Of a stretch of DNA of 64,000 bases, positions 8,503 to 16,462 are shown in pieces. Under the pieces are notes generated by a model. The model worked only from the letters and a program-made list of their open reading frames with translations, did not search any database and was not told where the DNA came from. Every line of letters starts with the position of its first letter. Position 1 is the stretch's first letter. The translations under genes and the position numbers were made by a program. Source of the stretch: CAZSAK01 sp964605155 (GTDB lineage: Bacteria > Pseudomonadota > Gammaproteobacteria > SZUA-140); the NCBI GenBank assembly GCA_964605155.1, contig CAZSAK010000001.1, forward strand, positions 1 to 64,000. Direction: 5' to 3'.

Positions 8503-9411
8503 TTATAGCCAGTCGCGTGGGGTGAGGAAGACCTCGTATAATCTGGCCTCGTTCGAGCCCGGCTCAGGATGCCAATGGTAGCGCCATCTGACGAGAGGGG
8601 GCAGTGACATCAGTATTGATTCCGTCCTGCCACCTGACTGCAGGCCGAACAGTGTGCCGCGGTCATAGATTAGATTGAATTCAACATAACGGCCACGACG
8701 ATACAATTGAAAGTCACGTTCGCGTTCACCATATGGCGTATTTTTACGTCGTGCGACGATCGGACGGTATGCAGGTAGATAGTGATTGCCGATACTTTGC
8801 ATGAACTCGAAACAGCGCGTAAACCCCCACGCGTTCAGATCATCAAAAAAAAGACCACCGATGCCGCGTGGTTCATTTCGATGCTTGAGAAAAAAATATT
8901 CATCACACCATTTCTTGTATTCGGGATATACATGATCGCCAAAGGGAAGACAGGCAGCTTCGGCCGTGCGATGCCAGTGAACGGCATCCTCTTCGAAACC
9001 GTAATAAGGTGTCATGTCAAAACCACCTCCGAACCACCAGATCGGATCCGCGCCTTCCTTGCGGGCGATAAAAAATCTGACGTTGGCATGGGAAGTGGGC
9101 ACATAGGGATTGCGGGGATGTATGACAAGTGATACTCCGATTGCTTCAAAATGGCGGCCGCCAAGTTCCGGACGCTGTGCTGTTGCAGCGGCTGGGAGAT
9201 GATGTCCATGGACATGAGAGAAATTGACACCCGCCTGTTCGAACACGCTGCCCTCGTTGAGTACACGCGTATAACCTCCACCGCCTTCATCACGTTGCCA
9301 GGCGTCTTCAATAAAGTGCGCCTTGCCGTCCTCTTCCTCGAGTTCCGTACAGATACGTTGCTGCAGGGTGAGCAAATACGCTTTTACGCTACCAATATCG
9401 GGACCACTCAT
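8503..9411 (-). CDS. hemF: Oxygen-dependent coproporphyrinogen III oxidase
   Basis: 302 aa, the usual length. It oxidatively decarboxylates two propionates of coproporphyrinogen III to give protoporphyrinogen IX in heme biosynthesis, using oxygen. Clear family blocks are GGGGYTRVLNEGSVFEQAGV, HPRNPYVPTSHANVRFF, WWFGGGFDMTPYYGF, FFDDLN and EFNLIYDRGTLFGL. GAGG lies five to six bases before the ATG. Its presence shows at least partly aerobic growth. It follows tsaC on the same strand after a 124-base gap. Confidence 0.96.
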   Translation of the reverse strand: MSGPDIGSVKAYLLTLQQRICTELEEEDGKAHFIEDAWQRDEGGGGYTRVLNEGSVFEQAGVNFSHVHGHHLPAAATAQRPELGGRHFEAIGVSLVIHPRNPYVPTSHANVRFFIARKEGADPIWWFGGGFDMTPYYGFEEDAVHWHRTAEAACLPFGDHVYPEYKKWCDEYFFLKHRNEPRGIGGLFFDDLNAWGFTRCFEFMQSIGNHYLPAYRPIVARRKNTPYGERERDFQLYRRGRYVEFNLIYDRGTLFGLQSGGRTESILMSLPPLVRWRYHWHPEPGSNEARLYEVFLTPRDWL

Positions 9412-9535
9412 GTTGTCCTCTTGTGCAGATTGATCTTTATATAGCTACACTGAATGAAGTACCAACAGTATAGTGTTTTACAGGCATGTTGTGATCCATT
9501 TACGTTTTATTCCTTGCCTTAAAAGTATCAATGCG

Positions 9536-10111
9536 TCATGCTGGCCGGATAATCTGATTTGTCCGTGCATCCCTTATTTCTGTAGGATTGGTCGAACCGC
9601 CGACATGTCCCGGAAGGATATAATCTAGCCTGGCACCGAATATCTGACGTACACGCAGTGCTGTTCGCGCGGCACTCCTGCCCATCAGATTGGCACTGCT
9701 GGAAATCAGGGCGCCGTTGATGATTCTGCACAGGGCAGCTGCCACAGGGTGTGCGGTCACGCGCACCGCGATCGTTTCATGTTCCCCCCGTAGCCACTCA
9801 GGTATATCGGGACCTGCAGGTACCACCCATGTAACCGGACCCGGCCAGCTTTGTATGATACGTTCCCAGACAACTCGTTCCAAATTCCCAATAAAGGGTA
9901 GCAGGTGCTGCAGTTCAGCGCCGATCAGTATGAGGCCCTTGGAAACCGGACGTTCCTTGAGTGCCAGCAGATCGAAGACGGCAGAGACGTTTCCGGGATC
10001 ACAGCCTAGGCCATATACCGCTTCGGTAGGATAGGCGATGATACCGCCTTGCCGGACGATATTGGCTGCATATTTCAGATGCCAACAATTTATAGAAGAT
10101 AATTTGGTGAT
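9536..10111 (-). CDS. tsaC: L-threonylcarbamoyladenylate synthase, no canonical start codon
   Basis: The frame is open from a TGA inside the end of purE down to the stop at 9536-9538 and encodes a complete TsaC: IIAYPTEAVYGLGCDPGNV, LKERPVSKGLILI, WPGPVTWVVP, ISSSANLMG and NPTEIRDA. It makes threonylcarbamoyl-AMP for the t6A37 modification of tRNA, working with TsaD (also in this window at 56365). No ATG, GTG or TTG occurs in frame before the TTG at 9883, which lies inside the conserved domain. The best start is ATC at 10111-10109, five bases after AAGGCGG. ATA at 10093-10091 would align best with the length of homologues. A sequencing error is possible. Adjacent upstream gene: purE, 16 bases away. 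Confidence 0.85.
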   Translation of the reverse strand: MTKLSSINCWHLKYAANIVRQGGIIAYPTEAVYGLGCDPGNVSAVFDLLALKERPVSKGLILIGAELQHLLPFIGNLERVVWERIIQSWPGPVTWVVPAGPDIPEWLRGEHETIAVRVTAHPVAAALCRIINGALISSSANLMGRSAARTALRVRQIFGARLDYILPGHVGGSTNPTEIRDARTNQIIRPA

Positions 10112-10127
10112 ATAAGCCGCCTTGCGT

Positions 10128-10637
10128 TTATTTCTTCTTCAGCTGACTCTGCAGTGACTCGTTTTTTCCTGCGATGTTCTTGATATTGTTTTCACGTTCT
10201 GCCTTCAGGCGTGCAGCAACATCATTGTTATTCAGCGCCAGAATTTGTGCGGCAAGGTAGGCTGCGTTGGAGGCCCCGGGTTTACCGATTGCAACGCTTG
10301 CCACCGGGATGCCGCCCGGCATCTGTACGGTGGAGAGCAGGGCATCCATACCATTGAGTGGTCCTGCGTCCAGCGGTACTCCAATGACAGGCTTGATTGT
10401 CATTGCAGCTACAGCGCCGCCGAGATGAGCTGCCAGACCAGCAGCGGCAATAAAAACCGCACATCCACGGGAATCGGCATCCTTGACATACGACTTGGTC
10501 TCTTCCGGTGTGCGATGGGCAGAGGTGATCCTGACCTCATAGGCAATATTAAGTTTCTCCAGGGTGTCCAGGGTTGTTTGCATGGTGGGTAAATCACTGT
10601 CCGAACCCATCAGGATTGCAACAAAAGGTGTGGCCAT
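10128..10637 (-). CDS. purE: N5-carboxyaminoimidazole ribonucleotide mutase
   Basis: 169 aa. It converts N5-CAIR to 4-carboxy-AIR in purine synthesis. The family signature is clear: IAILMGSDSDLPTM-type start (here VAILMGSDSDLPTM), SAHRTPE, the glycine-rich AAGLAAHLGGAVA and MPGGIPVASVAIG. AAGGAG sits six bases before the ATG. The partner gene purK is not next to it in this window. It lies between purD and tsaC on the same strand. Confidence 0.96.
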   Translation of the reverse strand: MATPFVAILMGSDSDLPTMQTTLDTLEKLNIAYEVRITSAHRTPEETKSYVKDADSRGCAVFIAAAGLAAHLGGAVAAMTIKPVIGVPLDAGPLNGMDALLSTVQMPGGIPVASVAIGKPGASNAAYLAAQILALNNNDVAARLKAERENNIKNIAGKNESLQSQLKKK

Positions 10638-10732
10638 CGCTTACTCCTTTGTTTTAAATAGAAATAGAAACCGGGGATACGACAGGTTGAAACCGGTGTT
10701 ATCGAATATATGTTGTGGACATGAATCGTCTG

Positions 10733-12037
10733 CTAGCCTGAGCGTGCAACCGGGGATTGTTCGCGTGATATGGCGCGGTAACCGATATCACTGCGATAAT
10801 AGATATCTTCCCAGTGTATCCGTTTTACCTGTTGATACGCTCGCCGTTGCGCCTCCGATACCGATTCACCCAGCGCGCAAACGCACAACACCCGACCTCC
10901 TGTGGTGACGATATTACCGTCCTTCTCGCCAGTTCCGGCATGAAACACCTTGATCCCCTCCTGTTCAACAACTGGCAGACCGTGAATGACATCTCCCTTC
11001 CGATAGCTCCCCGGATAGCCACCGGCAGCCAGTACAACACCCAGCGCAATCCGGGGATCCCATTCGATACTCATCTGATCGAGTCGTCTATCGAGTGCTG
11101 CATCACATAGCGCAATGAGATCCGAGTGCAAACGCATCATGATCGGTTGGGTTTCGGGATCACCGAAACGGCAATTATATTCAAGGACCTTGGGTTTGCC
11201 GTTGGACGAGATCATCAGGCCTGCATACAGGAACCCCGTATAAGGATGTCCGTCTCTGGCCATACCTTCTACGGTTGGCGAAATGATGTCATGCATGATT
11301 CTGTCATGAAGCTCTGGGGTGATGACGGGGGCGGGTGAATAGGCGCCCATACCGCCGGTGTTCGGTCCAGTGTCGCCATCGTCGCGGGCCTTGTGATCCT
11401 GTGAGGTAGCCATTGGCAAGATGTGCTCGCCGTCAACCATGACGATAAAGCTTGCTTCCTCGCCCGCCAGGAACTCTTCGATGACGATACGCTGTCCTGC
11501 AATACCGTATCGCTTATCCGTCAGCATATCCCGGACGGCGTTGACTGCGTCATCCTCATGAAGGGCTACGACGACGCCCTTACCCGCGGCCAGGCCATCC
11601 GCCTTGATGACGAGGGGTGTTCCGTGGTGCCGAATATAGGAAATAGCGTCATCGGCGCGATCGAAGGTGGCATAATCTGCAGTCGGGATAGAGTGGCGCG
11701 CAAGGAAGTCCTTGGTAAAGGCCTTCGAGCCTTCCAGCCGGGCGGCCGCCTGGCACGGTCCGAAACAGCGCAACCCTGTTTCCCTGAAACGATCGACGAT
11801 GCCTGCAACGAGGGGTGCCTCGGGTCCTACGATGGTGAGATGGATATCATTATCTGCGGCAAAGTTGGTCAGTGCGGGGATGTCGTCTGCCTTGATCTGG
11901 ACATTTTCCGTCATTGATTCACGGGCGGTGCCTGCATTGCCGGGGGCAATATAAACCCGGTCAACATGAGGTGATTGTGCTACCTTCCAGGCCAGGGCGT
12001 GCTCCCTGCCGCCGCTACCAATAATCAGAATCTTCAT
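10733..12037 (-). CDS. purD: Phosphoribosylamine-glycine ligase
   Basis: 434 aa ATP-grasp enzyme that joins glycine to phosphoribosylamine. The start MKILIIGSGGREHALAWK is canonical. Other blocks are GPEAPLVAGI, KADGLAAGKGVVVA (ATP-binding), NTGGMGAYSPAPV, and NCRFGDPETQ, which holds metal ligands. The length is normal. In related genomes it directly follows purH; here two large + strand genes separate them by about 7.5 kb. Confidence 0.96.
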   Translation of the reverse strand: MKILIIGSGGREHALAWKVAQSPHVDRVYIAPGNAGTARESMTENVQIKADDIPALTNFAADNDIHLTIVGPEAPLVAGIVDRFRETGLRCFGPCQAAARLEGSKAFTKDFLARHSIPTADYATFDRADDAISYIRHHGTPLVIKADGLAAGKGVVVALHEDDAVNAVRDMLTDKRYGIAGQRIVIEEFLAGEEASFIVMVDGEHILPMATSQDHKARDDGDTGPNTGGMGAYSPAPVITPELHDRIMHDIISPTVEGMARDGHPYTGFLYAGLMISSNGKPKVLEYNCRFGDPETQPIMMRLHSDLIALCDAALDRRLDQMSIEWDPRIALGVVLAAGGYPGSYRKGDVIHGLPVVEQEGIKVFHAGTGEKDGNIVTTGGRVLCVCALGESVSEAQRRAYQQVKRIHWEDIYYRSDIGYRAISREQSPVARSG

Positions 12038-12358
12038 GACATTATGGTGATTGAGATTTGCATTTTGATTATATTATCGGTCTATTTTTTTCAGTATGAT
12101 CCGCCTTGCACAGCATAACGTATCCACCCCGTGAATGCATAGACGACCCGGCATCTGGCAGAATTGCAGATAGGCTGTAAAGTGACTTTAAGATATTGAT
12201 AAATCGACCAAAAACATATGTAATATATTGAAATTATTGATAAAATATAGTATAATGCTATTTGATAAAAACACATTTTATTACCGAATTCATATCATGT
12301 TAATGGAATAACGCTTGCCTCAGAATATTCACCTTATAACCGTAACCAAAGATTCAGT
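12038..12358. other. Divergent intergenic region purD / repeat protein
   Basis: About 320 bases, AT-rich in its right half. It contains a near-consensus promoter reading right (separate entry). No gene is seen here. The promoter for purD on the minus strand was not identified with confidence. Confidence 0.6.
12228..12256 (+). promoter_or_regulatory. Sigma-70 promoter for the repeat-protein operon
   Basis: TTGAAA (12228-12233), a 17-base spacer and the perfect -10 TATAAT (12251-12256), in an AT-rich setting. It is about 100 bases upstream of the GTG at 12359 and the only plausible driver seen for the two overlapping repeat-protein genes. Confidence 0.7.
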
Positions 12359-15300
12359 GTGAACACCCGCAGTATCATGTTGTTTTCCTCCCCTAAACTT
12401 TCATCCTCATGGTGTCATGCGTTTTTGTTGTCATTTTTAATCACACTGGCCAGCCATGCCGTTGCTACCCCGCTACCACGTGATGACCTGTGGGTGACAA
12501 ACGGGCCTGTTTACAGTTCCGTGACTTACGGCAACAATGCCGGATACACCACCGGCGGCGCCGTGGCCCTGAACACGGTCAGCGGCCTGCTCGATACCAC
12601 ATTTCCGCAAGTGGTGGGTACAGTGAATGTGGTTGTCGCAGACGGTACTGATGCATGGTATATCGGGGGCGACTTCAGTTCAGTCGGAGGTTTTTCTCGA
12701 AATAACATTGCGCGTATCAACGCCGACAAGACCGTTGATCCCGACTGGGATCCTGATACCAACGGGGTGATCCATACCATGTTGCTGGCCGGTACAACCC
12801 TGGTTGTTGGTGGGGAGTTTACCCAGATCGCAGGTTTCGCACGTAACAGGCTCGCAGCATTGGATACCTCGCAAGATACCGCTGTTGTCATACCCTGGGA
12901 CCCGGATGTCAACGATACCGTGCTGTCCTTGGCATTAAACGATACGACGCTCTATATCGGCGGGGAATTTACCCAGGTCGGCGCACAGACAAGGAATTAT
13001 ATCGCCTCAGTGGATTCCAACCCCGACGAAGATGGCAATACCGTTATCAATGACTGGGCACCAGATGCTGACAATATTGTAAGATCGGTCGCCGTATCCG
13101 CGGACGGCCGCAACGTGTATGCCGGCGGTGATTTTACTGCCATCGGTGGTGCGAGCCGTAACCGGATAGCGTCACTTAGCGCGACGACAGACACAAATAA
13201 CGCCACCGTGTGGAATCCTGATGCGGACGACACCGTATATGTACTGCTCAGGTCCGGTGACACCCTTTACGTTGGCGGTGCCTTCGCCTCGATTGGTGGC
13301 AAGAATCGCAACCGGATCGCTGCTCTCAATACCTTGTTAGATATCAATAACGCCACCGCGTGGGATCCGAACGCCGATGATACCGTACGCACACTGCTGC
13401 TGGACGGAAATATCTTATATGTTGGTGGTGATTTTACCTCTATCGGCGGCAAAAACCGCAACAGTATCGCCGTTCTGGATACCACAATCAATACCATTAA
13501 TGCGACCGGCTTGAACCCCTCGCTCAATGGGCCGGTATACGGGATAGCCAGGGCCTTGACAACGATATATGCGGGTGGCGCATTCAATTCGGTAAGTGAT
13601 GATTCGAGGTTGTATATCGGCGGCGATTTTACCTATGTCGGCCCCAATAACGGTGCAGGTGTCGGCATTGAAATCGCAACGGCACAGGCCAGTAATGCAT
13701 TCCCTGCCGTCAATGGTCCGGTTTATACAGCGATCTCTGATGGATCGAACGGCTGGTATATCGGTGGTTCATTCACGGATATCGGAGGTGTGACGCATAA
13801 TAATATCGCACATATTGTACAAAGTGGGTCCGATTATATTGTCGACGCCAACTGGAATCCGGATGCGGACGGGACTGTCTATACGATGGTGTTATCACCC
13901 GGAGGAANNNNNNNNNNNNNNNNNNNNNNNNNNNNNNNNNNNNNNNNNNNNNNNNNNNNNNNNNNNNNNNNNNNNNNNNNNNNNNNNNNNNNNNNNNNNN
14001 NNNNNNNATCGAATACCGGCAACGAAGATGTCGCCACTGCGTGGAATCCGGATGCGGACGGGACTGTCTATACGATGGTGTTATCACCCGGAGGAATGCT
14101 GTACGTCGGTGGAGATTTCACAGACATCAATGCCACGGTTCCCCGCAATCGGCTGGCTGCATTTGATACATCGAATACCGGCAACGAAGATGTCGCCACT
14201 GCGTGGAATCCGGATGCGGACGGGCCGGTTTATACGCTCGCCTTCTCAGGCGCTACAGTATATGTGGGCGGTGATTTTACAAGCATGAACAACATCTCTC
14301 GTGATCATATTGCCGCTGTAGTCGCGGCTGATGGTGCCCTCGTGAATTGGCGAATCAATACAGGAAATTCCGTTCGCACATTGTCAGTGTCGGCTGATGG
14401 TGCCACGATTTTTGTAGGTGGTCTATTTACATCCATCGGGGGAGTCGTCCGTAACAGGATTGCGGCGCTTGACCTTGTAAACGGAAATGCTACCTCATGG
14501 GATCCGGGTGCCAATGATACTGTACGAAGTCTGGTGATTTCGGATGATTCAAGTAGTCTGTATGTCGGCGGGGACTTTACGGTTATCGCGGGGAAAACGC
14601 GCAACCGGATTGCATCGATTGAAAGGACTACAGGACTGGCTGAATCGTGGAATCCGGACGCCGATGGCGCGGTATATGCAATGACCTTGAGTGAAGATGG
14701 GCAGCTTCTGTATGCGGGAGGTGAATTCACCACCTTTAATGCCGGTGCAACCGCACGTAACCACGTCGCCTCGCTGTTTACCGACACGATCAACAATGCA
14801 GCGATTGTGAGCAACTGGGATCCCGACGCCAGTGATGGCGCGGTGCGGGCCATGGCGCTGTTTGGTACTATCCTCTACGTTGGTGGGGATTTTACCGTCA
14901 ATGGAACAATTGGCGCTGAGAACCGTAACCATATCGCAGCACTACGCACCAGCAGTAGTTCCGCGACTGCATGGGATCCCGATGCCGATGATAATGTGCT
15001 TGCCATGTCCCTGTCCGCCGATGGGCGCCTGTTGTATGTGGGAGGTAAGTTTACAGACTTTGATGACGGCAGTATAACCCGCAACCATCTTGCCGTATTG
15101 GATACTACGGCGGTAGTTGCCGAGGAGATGCTGACAGACTGGGACCCTGATGTGGATGATGTCGTGCGTACTTTATCACTGTCCCGTGATGAATCCACCC
15201 TGTATGTTGGTGGTGATTTTACCACGATCGGAAGCGGCAGCGGTGTGCAGACCCGCAACAGGATTGCCGCGTTATCAACGGATGGCGGAGTACCGATCAA

Positions 15301-16462
15301 CTGGTGGGATGCCGATGCGGATGCGCCGCTCGTTTCGCTCCAGCTGTCAGGAGACAGAGGTATGCTCTATGCAGGCGGCAGCTTTACCCAGCTGAACGGC
15401 AATGCTCGGAGTTATTATACCGCGATGGATATCTCGATCCCGCAGACAACTGCTGTTCCTGCAGCGGGCGCTTATAATAGCAACCAGGATATTGTACTGT
15501 TATGTAATGACTCGTTCGGTTCCGGTTGCGCAACGACCTATTATACAACTGACGGCACTACACCCACGACCTCATCCACGCCTTACTCGACTGCGATCAA
15601 CATCACGACAGATACTACAATTCAATTCTTCTCGCTCGACAATGCCGGCAATCATGAGGCGGTACAATCCGCCGCGTATACCATGGATTCTGTTGCGCCG
15701 GTCACCACCGCAGTTCCTGCAAGCGGGTTATTGGGTTTAGATAACAATTCCATTACCCTAACATGTAACGATGCTGGGGGAGGTTGCGCCGCAACCTATT
15801 ATACTCTTGATGGAACAGTCCCGACCACGTCATCGACAGTGTATATTGAGCCCATAGTTATGGTTGACGATACTACTTTGATGTTTTTCTCGGTTGATAC
15901 GGCCGGCAACATCGAATCCTCGATAAAATCCGAGACCTACAGTGTCGATGTCAGCGTTCCACGGACATCTGCTTTACCCGCCACACGGGTATTCGATTCA
16001 TCCAGCTTGTCGATCACGTTGTCGTGTGACGATACCCCCCTCCCGGAGGTACCACCCGGCCCCGGCGATATCCCGGAGGGCGCCGTTGATCCAAATACCG
16101 GCACCTTCCCCAATCCGAATGATTTCAATAATCCGGCGCCCGGGGACTTTACCACTACCGCCGGGGCGGTTCTGAGTGCTGCAATCACCAATACGGGCAC
16201 AGGCTGTGTATCAACCTACTACACGACGGATGGTACGACACCGACAACCGCATCAACACCTTATGTGGCCCCTATCAAGATCACGGATAATACCATCATT
16301 AAATTCTTTTCCGTCGATGGTGCCGGTAACGAGGAGGGAGTCAAGCTCGAGAGCTACATTAGCCATAAAAGCAGTATAGGCGCTATTGGTCCTTCGAGCT
16401 TATGGTTATGTTTGACAGTTATCTTGCTTCGCCTCTACGACAAGCGTCGATTATGTCGATAA
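12359..16462 (+). CDS. Secreted DUF5122-like beta-propeller repeat protein with chitobiase-C-like modules (interrupted by assembly gap)
   Basis: 1367 codons including 34 unknown from the N run. GTG 12359 or ATG 12377 starts a signal peptide (FLLSFLITLASHAVA), followed by the mature start LPRDDLWVTNGPV. The body is made of roughly 50-54-residue repeats with the pattern LYVGGDFTxIGGxxRNRIAAL plus WDPDADDTVY, matching DUF5122/delta-60 propeller repeats. Three modules of about 80-100 residues follow from about residue 1025 with paired Cys and YYTTDGTTPTTSSTPY, like the chitobiase/hexosaminidase C-terminal domain. The C-terminus is hydrophobic then basic (SLWLCLTVILLRLYDKRRLC), resembling a sorting tail. 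Likely a cell-surface or secreted adhesin-like protein; no enzymatic motif is seen. The stop overlaps the next start. Confidence 0.82.
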   Translation: MNTRSIMLFSSPKLSSSWCHAFLLSFLITLASHAVATPLPRDDLWVTNGPVYSSVTYGNNAGYTTGGAVALNTVSGLLDTTFPQVVGTVNVVVADGTDAWYIGGDFSSVGGFSRNNIARINADKTVDPDWDPDTNGVIHTMLLAGTTLVVGGEFTQIAGFARNRLAALDTSQDTAVVIPWDPDVNDTVLSLALNDTTLYIGGEFTQVGAQTRNYIASVDSNPDEDGNTVINDWAPDADNIVRSVAVSADGRNVYAGGDFTAIGGASRNRIASLSATTDTNNATVWNPDADDTVYVLLRSGDTLYVGGAFASIGGKNRNRIAALNTLLDINNATAWDPNADDTVRTLLLDGNILYVGGDFTSIGGKNRNSIAVLDTTINTINATGLNPSLNGPVYGIARALTTIYAGGAFNSVSDDSRLYIGGDFTYVGPNNGAGVGIEIATAQASNAFPAVNGPVYTAISDGSNGWYIGGSFTDIGGVTHNNIAHIVQSGSDYIVDANWNPDADGTVYTMVLSPGGXXXXXXXXXXXXXXXXXXXXXXXXXXXXXXXXXXSNTGNEDVATAWNPDADGTVYTMVLSPGGMLYVGGDFTDINATVPRNRLAAFDTSNTGNEDVATAWNPDADGPVYTLAFSGATVYVGGDFTSMNNISRDHIAAVVAADGALVNWRINTGNSVRTLSVSADGATIFVGGLFTSIGGVVRNRIAALDLVNGNATSWDPGANDTVRSLVISDDSSSLYVGGDFTVIAGKTRNRIASIERTTGLAESWNPDADGAVYAMTLSEDGQLLYAGGEFTTFNAGATARNHVASLFTDTINNAAIVSNWDPDASDGAVRAMALFGTILYVGGDFTVNGTIGAENRNHIAALRTSSSSATAWDPDADDNVLAMSLSADGRLLYVGGKFTDFDDGSITRNHLAVLDTTAVVAEEMLTDWDPDVDDVVRTLSLSRDESTLYVGGDFTTIGSGSGVQTRNRIAALSTDGGVPINWWDADADAPLVSLQLSGDRGMLYAGGSFTQLNGNARSYYTAMDISIPQTTAVPAAGAYNSNQDIVLLCNDSFGSGCATTYYTTDGTTPTTSSTPYSTAINITTDTTIQFFSLDNAGNHEAVQSAAYTMDSVAPVTTAVPASGLLGLDNNSITLTCNDAGGGCAATYYTLDGTVPTTSSTVYIEPIVMVDDTTLMFFSVDTAGNIESSIKSETYSVDVSVPRTSALPATRVFDSSSLSITLSCDDTPLPEVPPGPGDIPEGAVDPNTGTFPNPNDFNNPAPGDFTTTAGAVLSAAITNTGTGCVSTYYTTDGTTPTTASTPYVAPIKITDNTIIKFFSVDGAGNEEGVKLESYISHKSSIGAIGPSSLWLCLTVILLRLYDKRRLCR
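13908..14007. other. Assembly gap (100 N)
   Basis: Exactly 100 unknown bases, the conventional size for a gap of unknown length. The sequence on both sides is the same repeat (compare 13856-13907 with 14045-14096), so a tandem array was probably collapsed or could not be spanned. The true repeat number of the host gene is unknown. Confidence 0.97.
14008..14225 (+). repeat. 162-base tandem repeat beside the gap
   Basis: The segment beginning ATCGAATACCGGCAACGAAG at 14008 recurs at 14170, an offset of 162 bases (54 codons), with identity through GGATGCGGACGGG. One more copy of its end lies left of the gap at 13856-13907. The unit is one propeller repeat of the surrounding gene. Near identity between copies implies recent duplication. 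Confidence 0.85.

Noticed and set aside
12359..16462. Continuous open frame through the N run taken as proof of an intact gene
   Set aside because: The N count is arbitrary; frame continuity across it cannot be used as evidence.
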